From CAVWCW01 sp963753615 (GTDB lineage: Bacteria > Pseudomonadota > Gammaproteobacteria > Chromatiales > Chromatiaceae), in contig CAVWCW010000008.1 of assembly GCA_963753615.1 (NCBI GenBank), forward strand, positions 310,001-374,000: a DNA stretch of 64,000 nt, given 5' to 3'. Of this stretch, positions 53,458 through 62,377 are shown piece by piece. The stretch's first letter is position 1; the number at the start of each line of letters is the position of its first letter. The position numbers and the translations under genes were made by a program. The notes below the pieces were generated by a model. It searched no databases and was not told where the DNA came from. It saw nothing but the letters and a program-made list of their open reading frames with translations.

Positions 53458-53977
53458 TCACCGCTGATGAAGTTGGTCCTCCGGCAGGTCTTCATAGATC
53501 AAGGTAGTAGAGGGGCTCACATGGCCCGCGATCTTTTCTTTTGCGCCACTTTTACGGATTCGGGTAAGAAAGAGCGGGGCCGTCCGGCCTTGACAATCCG
53601 CAGTCACAGGTAATCGATCAACGCCTCACGGAGTTCCGGAGAGACGATGGGCAAGTCGCGGGATTTGCCTTTGTGCTGCTTCAGCGGCGGGTAGAAATCC
53701 TCCGGGTTGATAGCGGAGCCGGAGCCGGCCTTTGCGAGCGCTTCGATCTGGCGCACACGCACAGTCTGGTGGAAATTCTCGATATCGAAATGGATCGATT
53801 TCCTGCGGTATCGGCTGCGAGAGCGCTGCATCGCATCGGCGCCTTTGATCTGGAGCAGGGCGATCTCCTGCGCGCCCAGTCCCAGCTCTGCTCCGGGTGC
53901 CGATGCTGGCGAATCGCCGCGAACAGATGCAGCCGCTGATCGGCGGTCGGGGCGCGGGCCTGGCCGGATTTTGGCAT
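53458..53977 (-). pseudogene. Tyrosine recombinase (integrase) pseudogene
   Basis: Fragments in order on the minus strand: the start MPKSGQARAPTADQRLHLFAAI, then frameshifted IHFDIENFHQTVRVRQIEAL and FYPPLKQHKGKSRDLPIV...LREALIDYL. A large gap follows, then KIAGHVSPSTTLIYEDLPEDQL at the end. The catalytic Arg and His-x-x-Arg block is deleted. It belongs to the phage/plasmid-type XerCD-like integrases and lies beside the RES-Xre module, suggesting both came on one mobile element. Confidence 0.82.
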
Positions 53978-54055
53978 TGGGCGTCCGTTGGTGGATACCT
54001 AATTTAACATAATATACATTATGCGCACTAGTGTTCCCGGTAGGCCTCGACGCAT

Positions 54056-54559
54056 TCAGGGCCCGAGCACGGCCAACACTGCTTCATAGTCCGGTTCCTG
54101 AGCAATCTCGGGCACCAGTTCCCGATGGATTACGTTTCCGGTCTCGTCGACCACCAGGATGGCGCGCGCCAGCAATCCGCCCAGGCGGCCTTCCGCCATG
54201 TAGACACCGTAGTCTTGTCCGAACTCGGGCGCTCGGTAGACTGATGCCGTCTCAACTTGGTCGATGCCCTCGGCACCGCAGAAACGACTCAAGGCGAATG
54301 GCAAGTCCGCCGACACGCACAGCACCCGGGTGTTCGGCATGGCTCCGGCCTGCTGATTGAACTGCCGCACAGACTTGGCGCAAGTCGGCGTGTCGATGCT
54401 GGGGAAGATATTCAAGACCAGACGCATGCCCGCGTAGTCGGACAGCCCGATCGGCATCAGGTCGGCCTTGCGCAGCGAAAAATCCGGCGCGGGGCTTCCC
54501 AGCGCCGGTAATTCTCCGCTCGTTTCCACGATTTCGCCCCGGGACGAGATGGTTGCCAT
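54056..54559 (-). CDS. tpx: Tpx, lipid-type thiol peroxidase
   Basis: A 167-residue atypical 2-Cys peroxiredoxin that reduces hydroperoxides in the cytoplasm/periplasm interface. Peroxidatic Cys60 is in SIDTPTCAKSVRQFN and the resolving Cys94 in SRFCGAEG, at the usual 34-residue spacing. VCVSADLPFALSRF and GLLARAILVVDETG are typical of Tpx. Start MATISSRGEIV is followed by the family pattern GELPALGSPAPDF. Monocistronic and divergent from mmsA. Confidence 0.95.
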   Translation of the reverse strand: MATISSRGEIVETSGELPALGSPAPDFSLRKADLMPIGLSDYAGMRLVLNIFPSIDTPTCAKSVRQFNQQAGAMPNTRVLCVSADLPFALSRFCGAEGIDQVETASVYRAPEFGQDYGVYMAEGRLGGLLARAILVVDETGNVIHRELVPEIAQEPDYEAVLAVLGP

Positions 54560-54753
54560 GGTTTTTCCCCCTATGGTTGGATCTTGGTTGGTCGATTTTT
54601 AGCCAGCGCCTTTCCAGCGAAGCCCGGCCCGAAATGTCAGCGCCTCGTATGTCGCCGGCAAGCTTTGCTATGCTTGGGTGGCTTAGCTGCGTACACCGCG
54701 ACCGTCCTGACAAACCAAGAACAATAGCACGCATGCCCTCCGAGGACCGTTTG

Positions 54754-56253
54754 ATGAGCAAGACCCTGCACCACTACCTGAACGGGCTCGCAACCGCCGG
54801 CACGAGCGGCCGTTTTGGCGACGTCTACAACCCGGCTACCGGCGAGGTAGAGGCCCAGGTGCCCCTGGCCTCGGCGCAAGAGACCGCGGGAGCGGTCGAG
54901 GCGGCTGCGGCGGCCTTTCCGGCCTGGCGCGACACCCCGCCGCTGCGCCGCGCGGCAGTGCTGTTCCGCTTCAAGGAGTTGCTGGATCGGCACCGGGAGG
55001 AGTTGGCGCAACTGGTATCTCAGGAGCATGGCAAGGTGCTGAACGATGCCTTGGGTTCGGTCACCCGCGGCATCGAGGTGGTGGAGTTCGCCTGCGGGGC
55101 GCCGCACCTGTTGAAAGGCAGTTTTTCGGAAAACGTGGGTACCAATGTCGACAGTCATTCCCTGCGCCAACCGCTGGGCGTGTGCGCGGGTATCACCCCG
55201 TTCAATTTCCCGGCCATGGTCCCGATGTGGATGTTTCCCATGGCCATCGCCTGCGGCAATACGTTCGTACTCAAGACCTCCGAGCGCGTGCCGTCGACCG
55301 CGCTGCGCCTGGCCGAGCTGTTCAGCGAGGCCGGCCTGCCCTTCGGTGTCTTCAACGTGCTAAACGGCGACAAGGAGGCGGTGGACGCCTTGCTCTCTCA
55401 CCCGCAGGTGGCGGCGGTCAGTTTCGTCGGCTCGACCCCGGTGGCCGAGTACATCTATCGGACCGGCACCGAGCAGGGCAAACGGGTGCAGGCTCTGGGC
55501 GGGGCCAAGAACCATATGGTAGTGATGCCCGACGCCGATCTCGATCAGGCAGCGGACGCCCTGATGGGCGCGGCCTACGGCTCGGCCGGCGAACGCTGCA
55601 TGGCGATCTCGGTGGCGGTGGCGGTGGGCGATGCCACTGCCGACGCCTTGGTGGAACGGCTCGCCCCCCGCGTCGCTGCGCTCAAGGTCGGACCGGCAAC
55701 AAACCCCGAATCCGAGATGGGCCCCCTGGTCACGCAGGCCCACTATGAGCGGGTGCGCGGTTATGTCGACCTGGGTGTCTCCGAAGGCGCCGAGCTGGTG
55801 GTGGACGGCCGCGGCATCGTGGTGCCCGGGCACCCTGGCGGCTTTTATCTCGGCGGCTGCCTGTTCGACCGCGTCAGCTCCGATATGCGCATCTACCGGG
55901 AGGAGATCTTCGGCCCCGTCCTGGTGTTGGTGCGGGTGCCCGACTTCGAGCGGGCGCTGGAACTGGTGAATGCCCATGAATACGGCAATGGGACCGCGAT
56001 TTTCACCCGCGACGGGGATACCGCGCGCACCTTTTCGTCGCGGGTGCAGGTCGGCATGGTCGGCATCAATGTGCCGATACCGGTGCCGATGGCGTTCCAC
56101 AGTTTCGGCGGCTGGAAGCGCTCGCTGTTCGGCGATATCCACATGCACGGCATGGAAGGCGTGCACTTCTACACCCGGCTGAAGACCGTCACCTCGCGCT
56201 GGCCGACCGGCATCCGCGCCGGCGCGGACTTCCATATGCCGACCATGAAATGA
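54754..56253 (+). CDS. mmsA: Methylmalonate/malonate-semialdehyde dehydrogenase (CoA-acylating)
   Basis: A 499-residue ALDH-fold enzyme of the MmsA type that converts methylmalonate or malonate semialdehyde to propionyl- or acetyl-CoA. Catalytic Cys282 sits in GSAGERCMAISVAV; other marks are GVCAGITPFNFPAMVPMWMFP and ALGGAKNHMVVMPDAD, both characteristic of MmsA. Start MSKTLHHYLNG has GAGG 8 bases upstream; an earlier ATG 7 codons upstream is less likely. It is followed 22 bases later by the GarR-like gene, so the two act in one pathway. Confidence 0.93.
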   Translation: MSKTLHHYLNGLATAGTSGRFGDVYNPATGEVEAQVPLASAQETAGAVEAAAAAFPAWRDTPPLRRAAVLFRFKELLDRHREELAQLVSQEHGKVLNDALGSVTRGIEVVEFACGAPHLLKGSFSENVGTNVDSHSLRQPLGVCAGITPFNFPAMVPMWMFPMAIACGNTFVLKTSERVPSTALRLAELFSEAGLPFGVFNVLNGDKEAVDALLSHPQVAAVSFVGSTPVAEYIYRTGTEQGKRVQALGGAKNHMVVMPDADLDQAADALMGAAYGSAGERCMAISVAVAVGDATADALVERLAPRVAALKVGPATNPESEMGPLVTQAHYERVRGYVDLGVSEGAELVVDGRGIVVPGHPGGFYLGGCLFDRVSSDMRIYREEIFGPVLVLVRVPDFERALELVNAHEYGNGTAIFTRDGDTARTFSSRVQVGMVGINVPIPVPMAFHSFGGWKRSLFGDIHMHGMEGVHFYTRLKTVTSRWPTGIRAGADFHMPTMK

Positions 56254-56275
56254 ACCAGGGGAGAAAAACAGAATC

Positions 56276-57160
56276 ATGAGCAAGATCGGCTTTATCGGCA
56301 CCGGAATCATGGGCCGGCACATGGCGCGTCACCTGCAGGCCGGGGGGCACGACCTGCTGCTGTACAAGCACCGTTCCGAGTTGCCGGCCGAGTTGCTGGA
56401 CGGCGGTGCCCTGCCCTGCCCGACCCGGCGCGAGCTGGCGGAGCAGGCGGAGGTGATCATAACCATGGTGCCCGACACCCCGGATGTCGCCGACGCGCTG
56501 TTTGGGGAACACGGCGTTGCCGACGGCCTGCGACCGGGGAAGCTGGTGATCGACATGAGCTCGATTTCGCCGATTGAAACCCGGGAGTTCGCGACCCGGG
56601 TGCGTACGGCCGGCTGCGAGTATCTGGACGCACCGGTTTCCGGCGGCGAACTGGGGGCCAAGAACGCCGCGCTGACCATTATGGTGGGCGGCACCGAGGC
56701 GGCCTTCGAGCGCGGCCGCCCGCTATTCGATCTGATGGGTCAGAACATCACCCTGGTGGGTGAAAACGGTGCCGGCCAGACCTGCAAGGTGGCCAATCAG
56801 ATCGTTGTCGCCCTCACCATCGAGGCGGTCGGCGAGGCCCTGTTGTTCGCTTCCAAGGCGGGCGTCGATCCGGCCCGGGTGCGCCAGGCACTGATGGGCG
56901 GGTTCGCCGGGTCGAAGATCCTGGAGGTACACGGGGAGCGAATGATCAAGCGCAGTTTCGACCCCGGCTTCCGTATCGAACTGCATCAGAAGGACCTCAA
57001 TCTGGCGCTGGCCGGGGCCCGCGCACTGGGCGTCAGCCTGCCCAACACCGCCAGCACCCAGGAACTGTTCAATGCCTGCGCCGGGCAAGGTTGGTCGGGG
57101 CTGGACCACTCGGCCATGGCTCGGGCCCTGGAATTGCTGGCAAAACACGAGATCGCCTGA
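56276..57160 (+). CDS. 2-hydroxy-3-oxopropionate / 3-hydroxyacid reductase (GarR-like)
   Basis: A 294-residue beta-hydroxyacid dehydrogenase. NAD(P)-binding GFIGTGIMGRHMA at the start, substrate motif DAPVSGGELGAKNAALTIMVGG, and catalytic Lys171 in CKVANQIVVALTIEAV. The motif set fits tartronate-semialdehyde reductase (GarR/GlxR) best, but 3-hydroxyisobutyrate or 3-hydroxypropionate dehydrogenase are alternatives. Next to mmsA, a route from a 3-hydroxyacid via a semialdehyde to an acyl-CoA is attractive. Confidence 0.85.
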   Translation: MSKIGFIGTGIMGRHMARHLQAGGHDLLLYKHRSELPAELLDGGALPCPTRRELAEQAEVIITMVPDTPDVADALFGEHGVADGLRPGKLVIDMSSISPIETREFATRVRTAGCEYLDAPVSGGELGAKNAALTIMVGGTEAAFERGRPLFDLMGQNITLVGENGAGQTCKVANQIVVALTIEAVGEALLFASKAGVDPARVRQALMGGFAGSKILEVHGERMIKRSFDPGFRIELHQKDLNLALAGARALGVSLPNTASTQELFNACAGQGWSGLDHSAMARALELLAKHEIA

Positions 57161-57426
57161 GTGTCCGCCGCGGCTATACTAAGCGCCAGCGGTATCGGCC
57201 GGTTTGACCGGCTATGATGTCGCTGATAACAATGAAAACATTGACGATCCGGATTCGTGAGACCCCGTTTCCGTTGCTTGCACCCAAATCCGAAAACCGG
57301 GTTTGGGTAGCAGATCGCTTGGGTCTATGTTGTCGGTTCAAACAGCGTGGACGCTGCAGCAGTAACCGGGGACCGGTCGCCGCAGGAGCGTAGATACGCC
57401 GCCCCTACCACCAATCTGGAGGAAAG

Positions 57427-58587
57427 ATGATGAGCGAGAATAAGCAAGAAACGGCGATTTCTAACGAACCGGCCGCAGCTGCCACGGGCCGCCGCAAGTT
57501 TCTGAAGACCGGCTTGGCGGCCGCCGCCGGTGCTATAGCGGCACCCGCGGTGATCGCAAGCCCGGCCCCTAAAGTAATCAAGATGCAGACCTCCTGGCCC
57601 GCCTCCGACATCTGGATGGACTTCGCCCGCGAGTATGTGGAGCGGGTCGAGCGCATGTCCGGCGGTCGCCTGAAGATCGATCTGCTGCCGGCCGGCGCAG
57701 TGGTCAAGGCGTTCCAGGTCATGGACGCGGTCAGCGACGGCGTGCTGGACGCGGCCCACTCGGTGTGCGTGTACTGGTACGGCAAGAACAAGGCCGCCTC
57801 CCTGTTCGGTACCGGTCCCGTGTTCGGCGGCAGCGCCACCACCATGCTGGCCTGGTTCAATGGCGGCGGTGGCCGGGAACTTTACCGGGAACTGACCCAG
57901 GACAAAATGGGCCTGAACGTCGTGGGACTGCTTGGCTTTCCCATGCCCGCCCAGCCCTTCGGCTGGTTCAAGAAGCCGGTCAACAAGGCGGCGGAACTCA
58001 AGGGCTACAAGTACCGTACCGTGGGCCTGGCCGCCGATCTGATGCAGAAGATGGGGATGAGCGTCGCCCAGTTGCCCGGCGGTGAGATCGTGCCGGCCAT
58101 GGAGCGCGGCGTGATCGACGCCTTCGAGTTCAACAACCCCTCCTCCGACATGCGCTTCGGCGCCCAGGACGTAGCCAAGTACTACTATCTCTCCTCTTAC
58201 CACCAGGCCAGCGAGAGCTTCGAGTTCCTCTTTAACAAGGACTTCCTGGACGACCTGGACGACGACCTGCGCGCCATCCTGGAGTACGGCGTGGAGGCCG
58301 CCAGCACCGCCAACACAGCCACCGCCCTGGACAACTACTCCAAGGACCTGGAGACTCTGGAGAGCAAGGATGGCGTGAACGTGGAGCGCACCTCCCAGGA
58401 CATCCTGGATGCCGAGCTCAAAGCTTGGGACGAGATCATCCCGGAACTGGAGAAGGACCCCTTCATGAAGAAGGTGCTGGACAGCCAGCGCGCCTGGGTC
58501 AAGCGGGTCGTGTTCTACGAACTGATGAACTCCCCCGACTACACCCTGGCCTACAATCACTACTTCCCGGGTAAGCTGAAACTCTGA
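57427..58587 (+). CDS. TRAP transporter substrate-binding protein (TakP-like)
   Basis: A 386-residue periplasmic binding protein with a Tat-like signal (TGRRKFLKTGLAAAAGAIAAPAV). The DctP-family body shows MQTSWPASDIWMDFAREYVERV, KGYKYRTVGLAADLMQKMG and FEFNNPSSDMRFG. The features are those of the mannitol/chloroaromatic or 2-oxoacid (TakP) subclass; a hydroxy- or keto-acid ligand is likely. GGAGG lies 4 bases before the first of two ATGs. It heads a separate transcription unit about 265 bases after the garR-like gene. Confidence 0.9.
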   Translation: MMSENKQETAISNEPAAAATGRRKFLKTGLAAAAGAIAAPAVIASPAPKVIKMQTSWPASDIWMDFAREYVERVERMSGGRLKIDLLPAGAVVKAFQVMDAVSDGVLDAAHSVCVYWYGKNKAASLFGTGPVFGGSATTMLAWFNGGGGRELYRELTQDKMGLNVVGLLGFPMPAQPFGWFKKPVNKAAELKGYKYRTVGLAADLMQKMGMSVAQLPGGEIVPAMERGVIDAFEFNNPSSDMRFGAQDVAKYYYLSSYHQASESFEFLFNKDFLDDLDDDLRAILEYGVEAASTANTATALDNYSKDLETLESKDGVNVERTSQDILDAELKAWDEIIPELEKDPFMKKVLDSQRAWVKRVVFYELMNSPDYTLAYNHYFPGKLKL

Positions 58588-58668
58588 TCCCGATCGCCCG
58601 GGCGGCCGCAGTGCCGGCCGCTCGGGGGTTCCCTGCATACTACAGATCGCCGCTGAAGGGGCACGTCT

Positions 58669-59313
58669 ATGCTCGCCTATATCGAGTTCGCCGACCGGCT
58701 CTCGGCCTGGTTCGGAAAGGCCTTCGCCTGGCTCATCCTGGTAATGGCCATCGGTGTCGGCTACGAGGTGTTGGTGCGCTACGGCTTCAACGCGCCCACC
58801 GACTGGGCCTTTGACCTGTCCTACATCACGTACGGCACCCTATTCATGATGGGCGGGGCCTACACCCTGTCCCGAGGCGGTCACGTGCGGGGCGATTTCG
58901 TCTACCGGCTGTGGAAGCCCCAGACCCAGGCCCGGGTCGAGCTGGTGCTGTATTTCCTGTTCTTCTTCCCCGGCATCCTGGCCCTGATCATTGCCGGCTG
59001 GAAATACGCTTCGCGCTCCTGGCGTTACCTGGAGGTCAGCGTCAACAGCCCGGCGGGCATCCCCATCTTCCAATTCAAGACCGTGATCGTAGTGGCCGGC
59101 GTGCTGTTGCTGATCCAGGGCATCGCTCAGGTATTTCGCTGTATCATCTGCATCCGCACCGGCGAATGGCTGGTCGCAGCCGAGGATGTCGAGGAGACCG
59201 AGACCCGACTGGCCCGCACCAAGGGCGTGGCGCCCGGCAATTTCGCGACGGGGGCGGCGCGCGAGGACGGGCGCGGCCTTAAAGAAGAATACCAAGACGA
59301 GCTGCGGAGCTAA
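58669..59313 (+). CDS. TRAP transporter small permease (DctQ)
   Basis: A 214-residue four-helix subunit. Features: ALILVMAIGVGYEVLVRYGF-type first helices, SYITYGTLFMMGGAYTLSRGGHVRGDF (the conserved hairpin) and SPAGIPIFQFKTVIVVAGVLLL. The C-terminus has an extended charged tail (about 50 residues). Start ATG has AAGGGG upstream. It lies 3 bases before the dctM gene and should form the membrane complex with it. Confidence 0.9.
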   Translation: MLAYIEFADRLSAWFGKAFAWLILVMAIGVGYEVLVRYGFNAPTDWAFDLSYITYGTLFMMGGAYTLSRGGHVRGDFVYRLWKPQTQARVELVLYFLFFFPGILALIIAGWKYASRSWRYLEVSVNSPAGIPIFQFKTVIVVAGVLLLIQGIAQVFRCIICIRTGEWLVAAEDVEETETRLARTKGVAPGNFATGAAREDGRGLKEEYQDELRS

Positions 59314-59316
59314 GCC

Positions 59317-60738
59317 ATGTCTGATCCCGTCATCGCCCTGTTCATGCTGGGCATGTTCCTGTTCATCATCCTGCTGGGCTTCCCGGTGGCCTTCACCCTC
59401 ATGGCCATGGGCATCGGCTTCGGCTACTACGCCTATTTCGACGCCTCCCGCATGTGGCGCGCCTATGACAGGGCGGTGGCGGCGGACGCCGGTGACTGGA
59501 CCCAGATCGAGCTCTGGGTCGAGGGCCTGTTCAACAACCGCATCTTCGATCTGTTCGTCAATCAGACCTACTCGGTGATGGCCAATGACGTACTGACCGC
59601 GGTGCCCTTGTTCCTGTTTATGGGCTATATCGTCGAGCGCGCCAATATCGTTGCCCGGCTTTTTCACACCCTGAATATCGCCGCCCGCAACGTGCCGGGG
59701 TCGATGGCGGTGGCCGCTTTGATCACCTGCACCCTGTTCGCCACCGCCACTGGCATCGTCGGCGCCGTGGTCACCCTGATGGGGCTGCTTGCCTTGCCGG
59801 CGATGCTCAAGGCCCGTTACAACACCAGCCTGGCGGCCGGCGTCATCTGCGCCGGCGGCACCCTCGGCATCCTGATCCCGCCGTCCATCATGCTGATCGT
59901 CTATGCGGCGGCCTCGGGCGTGTCGATTGTCAAGCTCTATGCCGGCGCCCTGTTGCCTGGCCTGGCCCTGGCAGGGCTTTACATTGTCTATGTGGTGGGG
60001 CGCTCGATGCTGCAACCGGAAATTGCGCCCAAGCCCACTAAAGAAGAGATCGGGGATGTCTCCTTCGGGAGCATCTTGTGGCAATTGCTGACGTCGTTCT
60101 TCCCCCTCGCCTTTTTGATCCTGGCGGTGCTGGGGGCCATCCTGTTCGGCTTGGCGACGCCCTCCGAGGCGGCAGCCGTCGGGGCCCTGGGCGGGTTGTT
60201 GCTCACCTTCGCCTACCGCGCCTTCACCTGGCAGCGCCTGCGCGAATCCGTGTACCTGACGGTGCGCACCACGTCCATGGTGTGCTGGCTGTTCGTCGGC
60301 TCCTGGACCTTCTCTTCGGTGTTTTCCTATCTGGGCGGCGAGCAAATCATCAGCGAATTCGTCACCGGACTCGACATCTCGCCGGTGATGTTCCTGATCA
60401 TGGCTCAGATCATTATCTTCCTGCTCGGCTGGCCGCTGGAGTGGTCGGAAATCATCATCATCTTCGTGCCCATCTTCCTGCCGCTGCTGCCGCATTTCGG
60501 GATCGATCCGCTGTTTTTCGGCATTCTGGTAGCGCTGAATCTGCAGACTTCGTTCCTGACGCCGCCGATGGCCATGTCCGCCTACTACCTCAAGGGCATA
60601 GCGCCGCCCGAGGTGCGACTGGTCCAGATCTTCAACGGCAGCTACCCGTTCCTGGCGATGGTGTTGTTCGCCATGGTCATGATGTATACCTTCCCGAATC
60701 TGGTGTTTTGGCTGCCCGATCTGATCTACGGGCGTTGA
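59317..60738 (+). CDS. TRAP transporter large permease (DctM)
   Basis: A 473-residue polytopic subunit that moves substrate with sodium. Clear DctM motifs: MGFPVAFTLMAMGIGFGYY-like start, GIVGAVVTLMGLLALPAML, AAGVICAGGTLGILIPPSIMLIVYA and the C-terminal FFGILVALNLQTSFLTPPMAMSAYYLKG. It is longer than average because of a hydrophilic insert (FDASRMWRAYDRAVAADAGD) near residue 40. It overlaps no other frame and is followed 11 bases later by the amidase gene. Confidence 0.93.
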   Translation: MSDPVIALFMLGMFLFIILLGFPVAFTLMAMGIGFGYYAYFDASRMWRAYDRAVAADAGDWTQIELWVEGLFNNRIFDLFVNQTYSVMANDVLTAVPLFLFMGYIVERANIVARLFHTLNIAARNVPGSMAVAALITCTLFATATGIVGAVVTLMGLLALPAMLKARYNTSLAAGVICAGGTLGILIPPSIMLIVYAAASGVSIVKLYAGALLPGLALAGLYIVYVVGRSMLQPEIAPKPTKEEIGDVSFGSILWQLLTSFFPLAFLILAVLGAILFGLATPSEAAAVGALGGLLLTFAYRAFTWQRLRESVYLTVRTTSMVCWLFVGSWTFSSVFSYLGGEQIISEFVTGLDISPVMFLIMAQIIIFLLGWPLEWSEIIIIFVPIFLPLLPHFGIDPLFFGILVALNLQTSFLTPPMAMSAYYLKGIAPPEVRLVQIFNGSYPFLAMVLFAMVMMYTFPNLVFWLPDLIYGR

Positions 60739-60749
60739 GGAGAGGCGTC

Positions 60750-62096
60750 ATGAATCCAGGAACTCCTGATCCGGCGGACCTAGGCGCACTGGCCCTGCGC
60801 GACGCCCTGGCCAGCGGCAGCTTGCGCGCGGTCGAAGTGACCCGCGCTTGCCTGGCCCGCATCGCCCGGCGTGAGCCCGAGGTCCAGGCCTGGGCCGCCC
60901 TCGATGAGGATCACGCCCTGGCCCAGGCCGAGTCCCTGGATGAAAAGCGTCTGGCGGGTCTGCCGCTCGGCCCTTTGCACGGGCTGCCGGTGGGTGTGAA
61001 GGACATCGTCGACACCCAGGACCTGCCGACCGAAAACGGCGCCGCTTTGGACGCCGGCCGGCAGCCGGAGGAGGATGCCTGGCTGGTGAGCCGGCTGCGG
61101 GCTGCCGGTGCCGTGATCCTGGGCAAGACGGTCACCACCGAGTTGGCCTACCTGGCGCCGGCCAAGACCCGGAACCCTTGGGCCCCGGACCGCACGCCCG
61201 GGGGCTCCTCGTCCGGCTCCGCAGCGGCGGTGGCGGCAGGGATGGTGCCCCTGGCCTTGGGAACCCAGACCGGGGGCTCGGTGATTCGCCCGGCGAGCTT
61301 CTGCGGCGTCGTCGGTTTCAAGCCCAGCTTCGGGCTCATCCCCCGCAGCGGCGTGCTGCGTACCTCGCGCCGGCTCGACACCCTGGGCACCTTCGGCCGC
61401 AGCCTGGAAGACGCGGCGCTGCTGGCAGACGTGTTGGCCGGCCATGACCCGGACGACCCGGACACCCGCCCGGCGGCCTCTCCGCAACTGCTGAGCATCG
61501 CCCTATCCGAGCCGCCGGTCCGGCCCCTGCTGGCCTTCGTCAAGACCCCTTCCTGGTCCGAGATCGAGCCCGACTGCGCCGAGGGATTCAATGAACTCGC
61601 CGCCGCCCTCGGGGAGCGTTGCGACGAGGTGGAACTGCCACCCCTGTTTGCCGAGGGGGCGATCGCCCACCGCCGCATCATGCTGGCCGAAATCGCCCAC
61701 AACCTGCGCCACTACTACGACCGCGGAGCGGACCGGCTGGCGGAGCAGACTCGGGCCGCGGTCGAGGAAGGGCGTCAAATCGCCGCCGCCGACTATCTGG
61801 CCAGCCTGGACTGGCGTGAGACTCTTTACGCCGGACTGGAAGAGGTGTTCGACCGCTACGACGCCATTATTACCCCGTCGGCCCCGGGCCAAGCTCCGAA
61901 GGGTTTGCAAAGCACCGGTAGCGCGGCGTTCAATGTGCTCTGGTCGATGCTCGGCGTACCGGCCGTCACCCTGCCTTTGTTGGCCGGTGCCGACGGGTTG
62001 CCGGTGGGCGTGCAATTGATCGGGCCAAGGTATGATGACGGCCGTCTGCTGCGCACCGCGCGCTGGCTGGTCAAGACCTTGGCGGAGCAGGGCTGA
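60750..62096 (+). CDS. Amidase-signature family amidohydrolase
   Basis: A 448-residue amidase. The Ser-cisSer-Lys triad is visible as Lys84 (GVKDIVDT), the cis-Ser in PGGSSSGSAAA (about 153-155), and nucleophile Ser177 in QTGGSVIRPASFCG. GAGGAG lies 7 bases upstream of the ATG. Its operon position, directly after the TRAP permease genes, implies that the imported compound, or a derivative, is an amide. A GatA role is unlikely, as there is no gatB or gatC nearby. Confidence 0.9.
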   Translation: MNPGTPDPADLGALALRDALASGSLRAVEVTRACLARIARREPEVQAWAALDEDHALAQAESLDEKRLAGLPLGPLHGLPVGVKDIVDTQDLPTENGAALDAGRQPEEDAWLVSRLRAAGAVILGKTVTTELAYLAPAKTRNPWAPDRTPGGSSSGSAAAVAAGMVPLALGTQTGGSVIRPASFCGVVGFKPSFGLIPRSGVLRTSRRLDTLGTFGRSLEDAALLADVLAGHDPDDPDTRPAASPQLLSIALSEPPVRPLLAFVKTPSWSEIEPDCAEGFNELAAALGERCDEVELPPLFAEGAIAHRRIMLAEIAHNLRHYYDRGADRLAEQTRAAVEEGRQIAAADYLASLDWRETLYAGLEEVFDRYDAIITPSAPGQAPKGLQSTGSAAFNVLWSMLGVPAVTLPLLAGADGLPVGVQLIGPRYDDGRLLRTARWLVKTLAEQG

Positions 62097-62125
62097 AACG
62101 CCCCCTGGATACGGAGGAACCGAAG

Positions 62126-62296
62126 ATGACCGACAAGATTATGGCGATCCTCGCCCTGGCGACGATGATTGCCTTCCTGGCGACCGTGGCGATCTTCGTC
62201 CCCGACATCGACCTGATCGTCGTGATCGCCTTTGTATCGCTGCTGGCGATCTATGACTTCTGGAGCAGCCTCCGCGCCAGACGCGACAAGGACTGA
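62126..62296 (+). CDS. Small two-helix membrane protein
   Basis: A 56-residue peptide with two hydrophobic helices (MAILALATMIAFLATVAIFV and LIVVIAFVSLLAIYDFW) and a basic end (LRARRDKD). GGAGG lies 9 bases upstream of ATG. It is 29 bases after the amidase and on the same strand, so it is likely the last gene of the cluster. No family recognised. Confidence 0.6.
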   Translation: MTDKIMAILALATMIAFLATVAIFVPDIDLIVVIAFVSLLAIYDFWSSLRARRDKD

Positions 62297-62377
62297 CACA
62301 AGGGAGCCTTGCCGCACTCGCCGCAGAACGCTGCACCGATCCTCCTTGTGCGGCCTTCTTAGACGACGCTTCCCTGG

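Noticed and set aside
58840..60495. 551-codon minus-strand open frame
   Set aside because: Antisense to the TRAP permease genes; composition is extremely Gln/Asp/His/Gly-rich, as expected from reversing membrane-helix codons.
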